From Solimonas sp. (GTDB taxonomy: Bacteria; Pseudomonadota; Gammaproteobacteria; Nevskiales; Nevskiaceae): 64,000 bases of DNA. The stretch covers positions 1-64,000 of the forward strand of contig JASBRP010000037.1 of assembly GCA_030149365.1 (NCBI GenBank), written 5' to 3'. The notes beneath the pieces are model-generated. The model saw only the letters and a list, made by a program, of their open reading frames with translations. It ran no database searches and was not told where the DNA came from. Below, piece after piece: positions 29,093-36,666 of the stretch. Every line of letters starts with the position of its first letter. The first letter of the stretch is position 1. Position numbers and translations under genes: made by a program.

Positions 29093-30054
29093 TGCGTTTG
29101 GCCGTCTGTCTGTGCGCGCGTCCCGGCTTGCTGCGCCAGCAGGCGCCTGATGGCGTCCGCGACCGCCTGCGGATGCTCCATTGGCAAAAAGTGCGTCGTG
29201 TTCGTCACGGTAGTGACCTCGGCAGCCGGCAAGACAGTCCTCAAGCGCTGACGCGCGGCCGGCGCAAAGGTCGAAGCATGCGACGCGCTCAGTGCGATGA
29301 CGGGACAGCGCAATCGGCGGATGTCTGGCCAGGCGTTGTGCTCGGTATGCGTGAAGGTCGCGCTCTCCCAAGCCGGTGCGCAGGCCAGGCGAACACCCAT
29401 GTCGTCATCCACGAAGCCGTGCTCGACGTAAGCATCCAGCCACGGCGCTGGCCAACTGCGGAAGCCGCCTCTCCCGCGATATTTCTCGACGGCCTCGGCG
29501 CGGGATGCAAAATGCGCGCGGCGGCGCGCCGCCCCCGCAGCTAAACCGAAGCGGTGCGATTGCCGCAGCAGCTTGGCGGTGCGCAGCTGCAAACCCTGCA
29601 CGCGGTCGAGGATCACCGGCTCGGCCAGCACCAGGCCCTGCACACGCGCTGGCAGACGGGCAGCCGCCATGATACTGGCGGTGGCGCCAATCGAATGGCC
29701 GGCCAGCCAGACTGGCTCTTCCTGACTCTCGACCAGCGCGCAGAGGTCATCGTAGTAAGTCCGCCAGCCACGGAAGCTGCTTAGTGCGCCCGCTGCCGCG
29801 CTGGCACCGTGGCCGCGCATGTCCCAGGCCAGCACGTTGAAGTCTTCGGCCAGCGTATCGAGCAAGGGGTGATAGGTGCGACCGTGGAAGCCGGTGGCGT
29901 GTGCCCAGTGCAGCGTCGGGCGACCGCGCTGGTGCGGCCAGCGCCAGACGGTGATCTCCTGGCCATCCGGTGCGACGATGGCAACGGGTTCAACGCCCAT
30001 GCGACCGGCATGCGCATCGCTACCCAAAGTCATTGCTTCGGCAGTCGCGGTCAC
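29089..30054 (-). CDS. Alpha/beta hydrolase
   Basis: 321-aa hydrolase-fold protein. It has the oxyanion HATGFHGRTYHPLL, the DMRGHGAS loop, the nucleophile elbow GHSIGATAS, and a C-terminal histidine in NTTHFLPMEHP. An acid is expected in VIALSAS. There is no signal peptide. Members of this group hydrolyse esters, lactones or C-C bonds; the substrate is unknown. Start and stop overlap its neighbours by 4 bp (thioesterase upstream, RND adaptor downstream), so it belongs to one translationally coupled operon. Confidence 0.87.
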   Translation of the reverse strand: MTATAEAMTLGSDAHAGRMGVEPVAIVAPDGQEITVWRWPHQRGRPTLHWAHATGFHGRTYHPLLDTLAEDFNVLAWDMRGHGASAAAGALSSFRGWRTYYDDLCALVESQEEPVWLAGHSIGATASIMAAARLPARVQGLVLAEPVILDRVQGLQLRTAKLLRQSHRFGLAAGAARRRAHFASRAEAVEKYRGRGGFRSWPAPWLDAYVEHGFVDDDMGVRLACAPAWESATFTHTEHNAWPDIRRLRCPVIALSASHASTFAPAARQRLRTVLPAAEVTTVTNTTHFLPMEHPQAVADAIRRLLAQQAGTRAQTDGQTQ

Positions 30055-30998
30055 GCGGATGCCTCCGCCGCAGAGGGTTCCGCACTGGCGGTGGACGAAT
30101 TGAGAAGAATCTGCACGCGGCCGGTTGCCACCGGCACGCGATCCTCCGACTGCCAGCAGACGACCCTGGCCAGCACGGTGCGTCGGGTGCGGCGAACGAT
30201 CTCCGCCGTGGCGTAGGAGTCCACCGTCCGCGCCGAACGCAGATAGTCGATGTCGCAGTTGAGGATCCGCAGCGCGCTGTTCTCGCCCTGGCCAGCTCCG
30301 ACGGCCACGCGCGCGGCCTCCTCGATCAGACCACCCAGCACGCCACCATGCAGGGCAGGAATCTGGATATTGCCGATCAGCGCTTCACGGAAAGGTAGAT
30401 GCAGCCGCAGGCCATCACTCCCACCAAGCACTTCAACGCCTAGATACTGCGCGTAGGAGCGGGCCGGTTTACTGAGGTTCGGCGCCGGAGTGGCCGTCTG
30501 CAGCAAGCTCGCAGGCCGTGTGTCGAGTGGCGGCGCGGCGTCAAAACGCCGGCCCCGGGTGCTACGCATGAAGGTGGCATCGCCCGTGGCCAACTGCTCC
30601 CGGCTGCCTTCGGCATGCACCAGGCAACGCACGAAAGCCACATCGTCGGTAACGGCCTCGCATCTCGCATCGACGACCAGAGCATGGTCGCACGGCGCGG
30701 GCCGCAGGTAGTTCATCCGCAGGTCCAGCGTGGCGATTGGCGTCAGCGTCCGCGTGGCGGCGAATACGGCCAGGCCGGCTGCGGAGTCGGCGAGCGAATA
30801 AAGCACGCTGCTGCATATCGATTCGCCGGGTTCATCCAGAAAATGAGCTTGCGGCACCAGACGCATACAGGCCTGCGGCCCTTCTGTTGGCAGGATCGCC
30901 ATGCCGAGGTCGCGGCTGTGCGGGACGCGCTCACAGAAGAAGCGAGCAAGTGCGACCGGATCGCCCAGAGAGTTGAATCGGGCGTCGGTGGCCGCCAT
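30051..30998 (-). CDS. Tandem hot-dog thioesterase (PaaI-like)
   Basis: About 315 aa from the ATG at 30998, which has a good GAGGA seven bases upstream; an ATG at 31025 overlapping the preceding small ORF is the alternative. Two hot-dog domains: the first (about 10-150) includes CSSVLYSLADSAAGLAVFA and LDLRMNYLRPA, the second (about 190-305) HGGVLGGLIEEAARVAV and LNCDIDYLRSA. The duplicated fold with HGG-type motifs fits acyl-CoA thioesterases of the PaaI group. In this operon it probably releases an acid from a CoA thioester made or modified by the diiron enzyme (inference). Confidence 0.85.
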   Translation of the reverse strand: MAATDARFNSLGDPVALARFFCERVPHSRDLGMAILPTEGPQACMRLVPQAHFLDEPGESICSSVLYSLADSAAGLAVFAATRTLTPIATLDLRMNYLRPAPCDHALVVDARCEAVTDDVAFVRCLVHAEGSREQLATGDATFMRSTRGRRFDAAPPLDTRPASLLQTATPAPNLSKPARSYAQYLGVEVLGGSDGLRLHLPFREALIGNIQIPALHGGVLGGLIEEAARVAVGAGQGENSALRILNCDIDYLRSARTVDSYATAEIVRRTRRTVLARVVCWQSEDRVPVATGRVQILLNSSTASAEPSAAEASA

Positions 30999-31021
30999 GC
31001 TGTCCTCAGGAATGTCAGGCC

Positions 31022-31156
31022 TCATCGATCGGATGCGACTTCGCTACGCACGTCATCGTCGAAGTTTGACTCTTCGAGACGGCTCATCTGGCTGTAGTGC
31101 TGGCGGAAGGTCGTCACCATGCTGGCGAGCGGAACGTCGTCGAACTCGCCGCGCAT
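31022..31156 (-). CDS. Small ORF (44 aa) in the cargo operon
   Basis: Encodes MRGEFDDVPLASMVTTFRQH... and ends SEVASDR, an acidic, Met-rich peptide. It begins 6 bp after the transglutaminase-like stop codon, and its TGA overlaps the upstream ATG (31025) of the thioesterase frame in an ATGA junction, as the other genes of this operon do. No clear Shine-Dalgarno is seen, so translation would be by coupling. I recognise no family. It could also be a relic. Confidence 0.45.
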   Translation of the reverse strand: MRGEFDDVPLASMVTTFRQHYSQMSRLEESNFDDDVRSEVASDR

Positions 31157-31162
31157 CGACAG

Positions 31163-31741
31163 TTATTCCATGTGGCGGTTTCCGGCACGGTCGAGGGGGT
31201 GATAGATCGAGTCCTCGCGGCCGTCGAACTCCAACGGCAGCAAGCCGAAGCGTTCGCACAGCTCGATGTTGAACGCCGGCGTCGCCTTGACCCATCCGCC
31301 ATCAAGCCGGATCGAGGTGTAGCCATGCCAGTAAAAGATATCGGTCTTCATCGTCTCCCGCAGACGCGCCGTGGACAGGTGATTGCGCACATCGGCAAAC
31401 CCGACTCTGGCGGGGATGCTCAAAGCCCGGCAGGCGGCGGCCAGCAGCACGGCCTTGGTTACGCACCAGCCGTGTCCGGTGTCTAGCACGCGACTGGCCT
31501 TCATGCCGTAGGGGGTCAGATCCAGCTGATAGGGGTCGTAGCGGAAGCCGTCACGAACGGCGTAGTAAAGCGCCACGGCCTTTTCACGCATGGGCTGGCC
31601 TGCTCTTTCATGCGCTTGCGCGAACCGTATGACCGCAGCGTGGTCGGAATTGATGATGGCGGTGGGACATAGCGCCCCGGAGATGGTTTGCGTCGCGGCA
31701 GCGTCCTGGCAATCGCTGGGTCGAAGGGAAGCCGTGGTCAT
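31163..31741 (-). CDS. Transglutaminase-like cysteine protease-fold protein
   Basis: 192-aa protein from the ATG at 31741. The transglutaminase-core signature is clear: catalytic C93 in GHGWCVTKAVLLAAACRAL, the IPARVGFADVRNH strand, H139 in YWHGYTSIRL and the WVKATPAFN strand. Bacterial members act on peptide amides or in transamidation; some are encoded in fatty-acid or natural-product clusters. The role here is unknown. It lies between the diiron-protein gene (90-bp gap) and the 44-aa ORF. Confidence 0.82.
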   Translation of the reverse strand: MTTASLRPSDCQDAAATQTISGALCPTAIINSDHAAVIRFAQAHERAGQPMREKAVALYYAVRDGFRYDPYQLDLTPYGMKASRVLDTGHGWCVTKAVLLAAACRALSIPARVGFADVRNHLSTARLRETMKTDIFYWHGYTSIRLDGGWVKATPAFNIELCERFGLLPLEFDGREDSIYHPLDRAGNRHME

Positions 31742-31831
31742 GGGAATCGGAATGGGAAGACGGGCGCGTGGATGCGGCGCTGCATACCCCATCGCTGGCG
31801 GCAGAGCCGTCGGCGATGGGGTATAGCCTAT

Positions 31832-33079
31832 TCAAGCTGCCTCGCGGAGCTTCTCGATGGCCTGTTGGGCGAGCGCGTCATTGTCGCGCAGCAGGTCCTG
31901 CTCAGAGAGCTGGCTGGCGTTCTTGCCGCCGGCGTAGGCCATCAGGCCAGCCTTCTCGTAGTAGCTCTCCATGCGGGGCGAGAGCAGGCCGATGTATTGG
32001 AGATTCGGCACCAGGCGCTGGAACATGATGCTGCGGAACTTGGTCATGGCTGGCGACTCGGCCATCAAGCGGTTCCAGGTCGCGCGCGGAACGCGGTGCG
32101 CAAACCACTCGTCGTGGATTTCGTGGGCGAAGAAGCGGTTGCGCATCAGCATCGCCACCTCGAAAGCCCAATCCTCACGCTCGCGACGCTCCGAGGCAGA
32201 GAGGTTCTTGGTGAAGTGCTCACGAAGCGCCAAGACGCCATAGTGGACATGGCGGGCTTCGTCCTGGATCACGTAGCGGAGCAGGTTCTTCAGCAGCGGC
32301 TCGCCGGTCTGGTTGTACATCGTGGAAAAGGCACCCAGCGCGAGCCCTTCGACCATGATCTGCATGCCGAGGAATTTCACGTCCCAGCGCGAGTCGGTGA
32401 GCAGGTCATCGATGATGACGAAGAGGTTGTCGTTGACCTTGTATACACGCTCTATTTTGGTCTCCAGGTAACGCAGAAACACCTCCAGATGGCGCGCCTC
32501 ATCCATCACCTGGGTGGCGCCATAGAGCTTGCCATCGACCCAACTGACGGCTTCCGTGCATTGCGCAGAGGCGTAGAGCGCGCCTTGCTCGCCGTGCATG
32601 AACTGCGACAGCATCCAGGCCGCGAAGTGGTAGTTGAGCTTCTGCTTTTCGGTAGCGTCGAGCTTCACACCCGCAGCCTCCAGCCCATCGAACGGCGCAA
32701 ACGGCGTGTGGCCGAGGATGGGCGTTTCTGGATTCATCGGATCGACCTGCGTGCTCCAGTCGAGCTGCCATTCGCCGTCCCACTGGTTGGCGACTGCCCG
32801 GCGGTAAAGGTCATACATCTCGGGGAAGTCGGTGCCGTAGTTCAGGTCGAAATGCACGGCATGGCCGGATTTCATCGGCACGCAATCGTCGCCCTTGCCC
32901 TTGCGCTGCCAGAGGCCGCGGTAAGCTGAGGGCAACATGCTCGCCCCGACCTTGGGGTCGCGAATCTCCGCGACGAGTGAGATGTTCTCCATCGTCTGCG
33001 TGACCTTGTTCTGCATCTTGAGCGGCAGGCCGTTCAACATGCGGCCAAGTTTCAGGGCAGCGGGGGTGGCGGTACTCAT
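31832..33079 (-). CDS. Ferritin-like diiron protein (putative oxygenase or desaturase)
   Basis: 415-aa helical protein with all ligands of a carboxylate-bridged diiron centre: E164 (MHGEQ), E194 and H197 (MDEARHLE), E244 (MVEGLAL), E274 and H277 (QDEARHVHY). The E / ExxH / E / ExxH spacing is that of R2-like oxygenases, acyl-ACP desaturases and AurF-type N-oxygenases. The gene three frames upstream encodes a ferredoxin-domain reductase able to feed it electrons, so an O2-dependent oxidation is likely. The thioesterase and hydrolase downstream suggest an acyl-type substrate (inference). It overlaps the MerR gene by 4 bp. Confidence 0.85.
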   Translation of the reverse strand: MSTATPAALKLGRMLNGLPLKMQNKVTQTMENISLVAEIRDPKVGASMLPSAYRGLWQRKGKGDDCVPMKSGHAVHFDLNYGTDFPEMYDLYRRAVANQWDGEWQLDWSTQVDPMNPETPILGHTPFAPFDGLEAAGVKLDATEKQKLNYHFAAWMLSQFMHGEQGALYASAQCTEAVSWVDGKLYGATQVMDEARHLEVFLRYLETKIERVYKVNDNLFVIIDDLLTDSRWDVKFLGMQIMVEGLALGAFSTMYNQTGEPLLKNLLRYVIQDEARHVHYGVLALREHFTKNLSASERREREDWAFEVAMLMRNRFFAHEIHDEWFAHRVPRATWNRLMAESPAMTKFRSIMFQRLVPNLQYIGLLSPRMESYYEKAGLMAYAGGKNASQLSEQDLLRDNDALAQQAIEKLREAA

Positions 33080-33837
33080 ACGGTTCTCTCCTCCTGGGAC
33101 GGGGTCGTCTGCGCTGCGGAGGCCCCATACACCTCCAGCAGCGCCGAAATCATGCGTTCATGGCGGATCACCAGCAGCCGGTGGATGGCCGGGATAACGG
33201 TGTGCAACAGCGAATCGATCTCAGCCGGGCGCAACTGCTGAACGCGGTCCTTGAACAAAGCGACTTCGCGCTCGAACAGCAGCTTGGCGGCCTGATCGAT
33301 GTAGCCGATGTCGCGAGGGCTGAAACCCTTTTCGGCGTTGATGCCGGCATCGCGCACCACGGTCCAGAGCCGCAGGCACTCGGCCTCGTCGGCGTCGAGC
33401 GCCTCGTTATCGGCAGAGGTGAGCAGCTTGATGTCGCGCAGCTCTTGCAGCTCGCCGGGGGTAAGGCCCAGCTCACCGGCAAGATCGCCTGCGGTCTTGC
33501 AGTCGCCGCCGGGCCTCTGCTGACGAAGGTCGTTGAGTCTCAAACGACGCAGGGCTTGCAGCGTGGCGAACTGGTCGGCACTGAACTGAAGTTCCGGCTG
33601 GTCGTCGAGAAGGCTCTTGATCGCCTTCAAGGGCAGCAGATGCTCCTCACGCAAGGAGCGGATCAATCGCAGACGGTGCAGGTGTTCGTCGCCGTAGAGG
33701 GCGGCGTTGTGCGCGGTCTTGCGGGCCGGTGGGAGCAGCCCTTCACGTAGGTAGAAGTGGATGGTCTCCCGGGTCACGCCCGAGCGCCGAACCACTTCGG
33801 CCATCCGGTAGGTGGACTCCGCGGCAGCACTCATCAT
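33076..33837 (-). CDS. MerR family transcriptional regulator
   Basis: 253-aa regulator. The N-terminal winged HTH (YRMAEVVRRSGVTRETIHFYLREGLLPPA) is of the MerR class. The long C-terminal half is helical and lacks the metal-binding cysteines of MerR/CueR, pointing to an organic effector. It is translated in the middle of the operon, with 4-bp overlaps with the reductase upstream and the diiron gene downstream. It probably controls the operon promoter near 34950-35000. Confidence 0.88.
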   Translation of the reverse strand: MMSAAAESTYRMAEVVRRSGVTRETIHFYLREGLLPPARKTAHNAALYGDEHLHRLRLIRSLREEHLLPLKAIKSLLDDQPELQFSADQFATLQALRRLRLNDLRQQRPGGDCKTAGDLAGELGLTPGELQELRDIKLLTSADNEALDADEAECLRLWTVVRDAGINAEKGFSPRDIGYIDQAAKLLFEREVALFKDRVQQLRPAEIDSLLHTVIPAIHRLLVIRHERMISALLEVYGASAAQTTPSQEERTV

Positions 33838-34946
33838 GCTGTCTCCACGACGGTGATAGTCGCCTGACGATGCGGGTAGGCGCAGCAGGCCAGTGCGTAG
33901 CCGGCCTGGCGCTCGGGTTCGGTTAGGCAGTTCGGCGCGTCGGTGGCGACGTCGCCATCGAGCACCTTCACCTTGCAATGTCCGCAGCCGCCCATCGTGC
34001 AACTGAAAGGCAGCGCGACGCCCGCGCGCAGACCCGCCTCCAGCAGGGTTTCGCCGGGCCGCACCGTTACCTCTTTCTCTGCCCCCCCCACCCGGAACAG
34101 CACCGGATGCGGGTCCTTGGGATGCGGGCGCGATTCACGCGCGAAGGTCGTGAAACGCTCGCTGGCGATGGCCTGTGGCGGAACCCCGAGCGCGACGAGT
34201 TGGCGGCGCAGCGAGTCGTTGAAATTATCCGGACCGCAGAGGAAGTAGTGCACCGCAGCACCCGGCGCGGCATCCCGCAATGCGTCGCCGCCAATGCGCC
34301 CGCGATGGCCGTCCCAGCCCTTTTCGGGTTTGCTAAGGACGTAGCGGACGTCGAGGTTCTTGTTCCGGCGGGCCAGAGCATCCAGGCGCTCGCGGAACAG
34401 AATGTCCTGCTCGCGCCGGTTGCCATAGAACAGGGTGATCGGCGTGGTGCGGTGTTCCTGCCCCAGCAGCTGGTCGAGCATCGCCATCATCGGGGTGATG
34501 CCCGAACCCGCTGCAGCAAAGACGTAGTGACCCGGCGCTTGCGCTGGCAGAACGAAGTCGCCACTGGGGCCTGCGAACTGAAGCCAGTCACCCTCGCGCA
34601 GCCGCGCGTTCAGGTACGCCGACATCACGCCGCCCTCGACGCGCTTGCTGGTGATAGTCAGCGTGCCGTCTTTCGGAAGCTCGCTGAGGGAATACGCCCG
34701 CTTCACCGGCTTGCCATCGATCTGTGCGACCAGGGTCAGGAACTGGCCGGCCCGCACGCCCTCGGGGATGCCGTTGTCTGGAGCAAGCACGACGGACGCT
34801 GCACCATTGGATTCCTTGACGATGCGACGCACTTGCGCCCGATGGTGAAGCTGGTCAGGACGGACGAAACGAGCCCAGCGCTTGGCGCTCGGGCGAGGGC
34901 CCGAGGAAATCAAGACAGCGTGCTGGGTTGGAGCCTGGGCAATCAT
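33834..34946 (-). CDS. Ferredoxin-type NAD(P)H oxidoreductase (FAD + [2Fe-2S])
   Basis: 370-aa class-I-like electron-transfer reductase. FAD domain with RAYSLSELP (about 100), NAD(P) domain with AAAGSGITPMMAML (about 165-178), and a C-terminal plant-type ferredoxin domain with CTMGGCGHCKV plus a distal cysteine in ALACCAYP. The FAD-NAD-Fe2S order matches reductases of stearoyl-CoA desaturase-like and phenylacetyl-CoA-epoxidase-like systems. It is the first gene of the operon and the natural electron donor for the diiron protein. Confidence 0.9.
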   Translation of the reverse strand: MIAQAPTQHAVLISSGPRPSAKRWARFVRPDQLHHRAQVRRIVKESNGAASVVLAPDNGIPEGVRAGQFLTLVAQIDGKPVKRAYSLSELPKDGTLTITSKRVEGGVMSAYLNARLREGDWLQFAGPSGDFVLPAQAPGHYVFAAAGSGITPMMAMLDQLLGQEHRTTPITLFYGNRREQDILFRERLDALARRNKNLDVRYVLSKPEKGWDGHRGRIGGDALRDAAPGAAVHYFLCGPDNFNDSLRRQLVALGVPPQAIASERFTTFARESRPHPKDPHPVLFRVGGAEKEVTVRPGETLLEAGLRAGVALPFSCTMGGCGHCKVKVLDGDVATDAPNCLTEPERQAGYALACCAYPHRQATITVVETA

Positions 34947-35321
34947 CGGCGAAGCTGAATCCTAGTGTGTAGTGTATAGATGCACTATACACTATACTTC
35001 ATGCGCAAGCAAGTTCAGTACTTCGGGAGGGAGCTCGCGCTTGGGCCTTCATCTCGTCCCGGGCCAGAATCAGCAAATCATGATCTTGAAGCGCGTCCGC
35101 CGAGCCAGCTCTCGGTAGGAGGAAGTGGATCGTGTTTCGCCGCTTCTGCACTTACATCAGCAGGTAGTGCGCTAGTGCGCTTGCCCGTTACCTAGGCACC
35201 GCCTCGGCCTTGTACGGCGGCTTCTTGGCTCGAACGAGCAGGAAGGCCTGACGATTGGCTGAGCCGCAAATGTCCGCCGTCAAACGTCAGGCTCTCTCCT
35301 CATACACGCGCACCTGTCTCA
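34947..35321. other. Promoter region of the reductase operon and 3' flank of the second ttcA
   Basis: No gene is supported. The first 50 bp hold the operon promoter/operator palindrome. The remainder (35000-35320) lies past the 3' end of the second ttcA and shows no recognisable gene, repeat or strong terminator. Confidence 0.55.
34970..34994. promoter_or_regulatory. Perfect palindrome TAGTGTATAG-N5-CTATACACTA, probable operator
   Basis: The 10-bp arms at 34970-34979 and 34985-34994 lie 24-48 bp upstream of the reductase ATG, followed by an overlapping ACTATAC repeat. The long dyad suits a MerR-family protein acting on a spacer-embedded site, or the XRE protein whose own upstream palindrome shares CACTATA. 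Confidence 0.6.
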
Positions 35322-36179
35322 CTAGACGCTTTCGTCTGCCCCCATCTCTTCCCTCGAAAGCGAAAAGAAGTCAAACAATTCCCTGTCTGCCAACTGCGAG
35401 GGACGAATGTGCTGCATCGAGCGGAAGATGTTGTGCTTGCGCCGCGAATCTACTTTGTCCCACTCGTCAATCATCTTTCGCATTTGGAGTCTTTGCAGAT
35501 TCTCCTGGGAACCGCAAAGGGTGCAAGGGATGATTGGAAACTTCATGCCGTCAGCGAATCTCTTAAGGTTTCGCTTTTCGCAGTACGCCATGGGACGTAT
35601 TACTACGTTCCCCCCATCATCACTTTTCAACTTCGGAGGCATCGCCTTAAGCTGCCCGCCGAAGAACATGTTCAAAAACAGCGTTTCGATCATGTCATCC
35701 ATGTGGTGGCCAAGCGCGATCTTCGTTGCACCAATTTCTTTGGCTACGCGATAGAGAATGCCTCGCCTCAACCGGCTGCACAGACCACACATCGTTTTCC
35801 CTTCCGGGACTTTTTCTTTGACGATGGAGTATGTGTCCTGCTCAATGATCTTGTAGGGCACACCAAGCGACTCGAAGTGCCGAGGAAGAACCTCCTCCGG
35901 AAAGCCCGGCTGCTTTTGATCCAGGTTGACGGCGATGATCTGAAAATCAATTGGCGCGCGCTTTTGAAGATCCATCAGCAATGAAAGCATTGACATTGAG
36001 TCAATGCCGCCACTGATGGCACACATTACAACGTCACCCTCGACAATCATGTTGTAGTCAACAATTGCGCGACCCATGTCTCGAATCAGCGACTCCCGGA
36101 GCCGCTCAAAAGTCTTCGACGTTGTAGGCACGAGCGACCTAAGGTCGAGAACGGGAGCTTCGGTGGTTACATTGTTCAT
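35322..36179 (-). CDS. ttcA: Element-borne second TtcA (tRNA 2-thiocytidine synthetase)
   Basis: 285-aa complete TtcA-like protein. The PP-loop is SGGIDS (56-61) instead of SGGKDS of the disrupted host gene. The iron-sulfur cysteines are present in [13 protein letters not shown] (C131, C134) and [10 protein letters not shown] (C219, C222), and ALGHHMDDM is conserved. It would replace the lost host enzyme. The DNA at the target position reads GGCATT, not the core GGCAAG, and codon choice differs from the host copy, so it is a divergent homologue and not a recent duplicate. It begins 7 bp after ginD and is thus the last gene of the recombinase operon. Confidence 0.93.
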   Translation of the reverse strand: MNNVTTEAPVLDLRSLVPTTSKTFERLRESLIRDMGRAIVDYNMIVEGDVVMCAISGGIDSMSMLSLLMDLQKRAPIDFQIIAVNLDQKQPGFPEEVLPRHFESLGVPYKIIEQDTYSIVKEKVPEGKTMCGLCSRLRRGILYRVAKEIGATKIALGHHMDDMIETLFLNMFFGGQLKAMPPKLKSDDGGNVVIRPMAYCEKRNLKRFADGMKFPIIPCTLCGSQENLQRLQMRKMIDEWDKVDSRRKHNIFRSMQHIRPSQLADRELFDFFSLSREEMGADESV

Positions 36180-36186
36180 TTTCTAC

Positions 36187-36666
36187 TCACGTACTACCTG
36201 GGAATTGAATGAGCTTCTGGTCCTTTCGGGCCTGAAGCTGGTCGCGGGCGGCCCTCAATCGAGCGACATGCTCCTTGGCTCTCTGCAACTCTGCTGCTCC
36301 TTCGTGGACCCGGAGCATTAGGGTTGCATTGACGGAATCCGCCTCTGCGAGTTGCCTCTCGAGATCGGCCACGCGCTTACGCAGATCGGCGATGACGTTC
36401 ACCGACGAGGTCTCGGGCGTTGCCGGCCGCATTTTAGCAAGAACCTGCTTGCGGGCATTTACATACTGCGAATCCTCAACGGCGATGAGACCACGCGCTC
36501 GGCCTGCTTCTTTCGCCACCGTAGAGAAATTAATCTTCAATCGATGTGCCTTGGCCCTGGCGATGAGGTCCGGATGCGTCGGGCTGCCAGCCTCCAAGCG
36601 CAGCAGGGCTTCCAGGAACTCCCTTTCAATCGCAGGGTCGCATTCCTCCCGCTTAGTGCGCCCCAT
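36187..36666 (-). CDS. Small HTH/coiled-coil recombination protein (GinD/TnpC-like)
   Basis: 159 aa. The N-terminal part (about 35-60) resembles a helix-turn-helix (LIARAKAHRLKINFSTVAKEAGRARG); residues about 90-150 form a heptad-rich coiled coil (VIADLRKRVADLERQLAEAD and onward). Small proteins of this kind accompany the recombinases of Tn554 (TnpC) and GInt islands (GinD) and aid site choice or excision. It overlaps the upstream recombinase stop by 1 nt and is followed after 7 bp by the second ttcA. Confidence 0.8.
   Translation of the reverse strand: MGRTKREECDPAIEREFLEALLRLEAGSPTHPDLIARAKAHRLKINFSTVAKEAGRARGLIAVEDSQYVNARKQVLAKMRPATPETSSVNVIADLRKRVADLERQLAEADSVNATLMLRVHEGAAELQRAKEHVARLRAARDQLQARKDQKLIQFPGST

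Noticed and set aside
35322..36179. Calling the second ttcA the displaced original gene
   Set aside because: Its sequence differs throughout from the split copy, and the split halves join perfectly, so the host gene is the split one.
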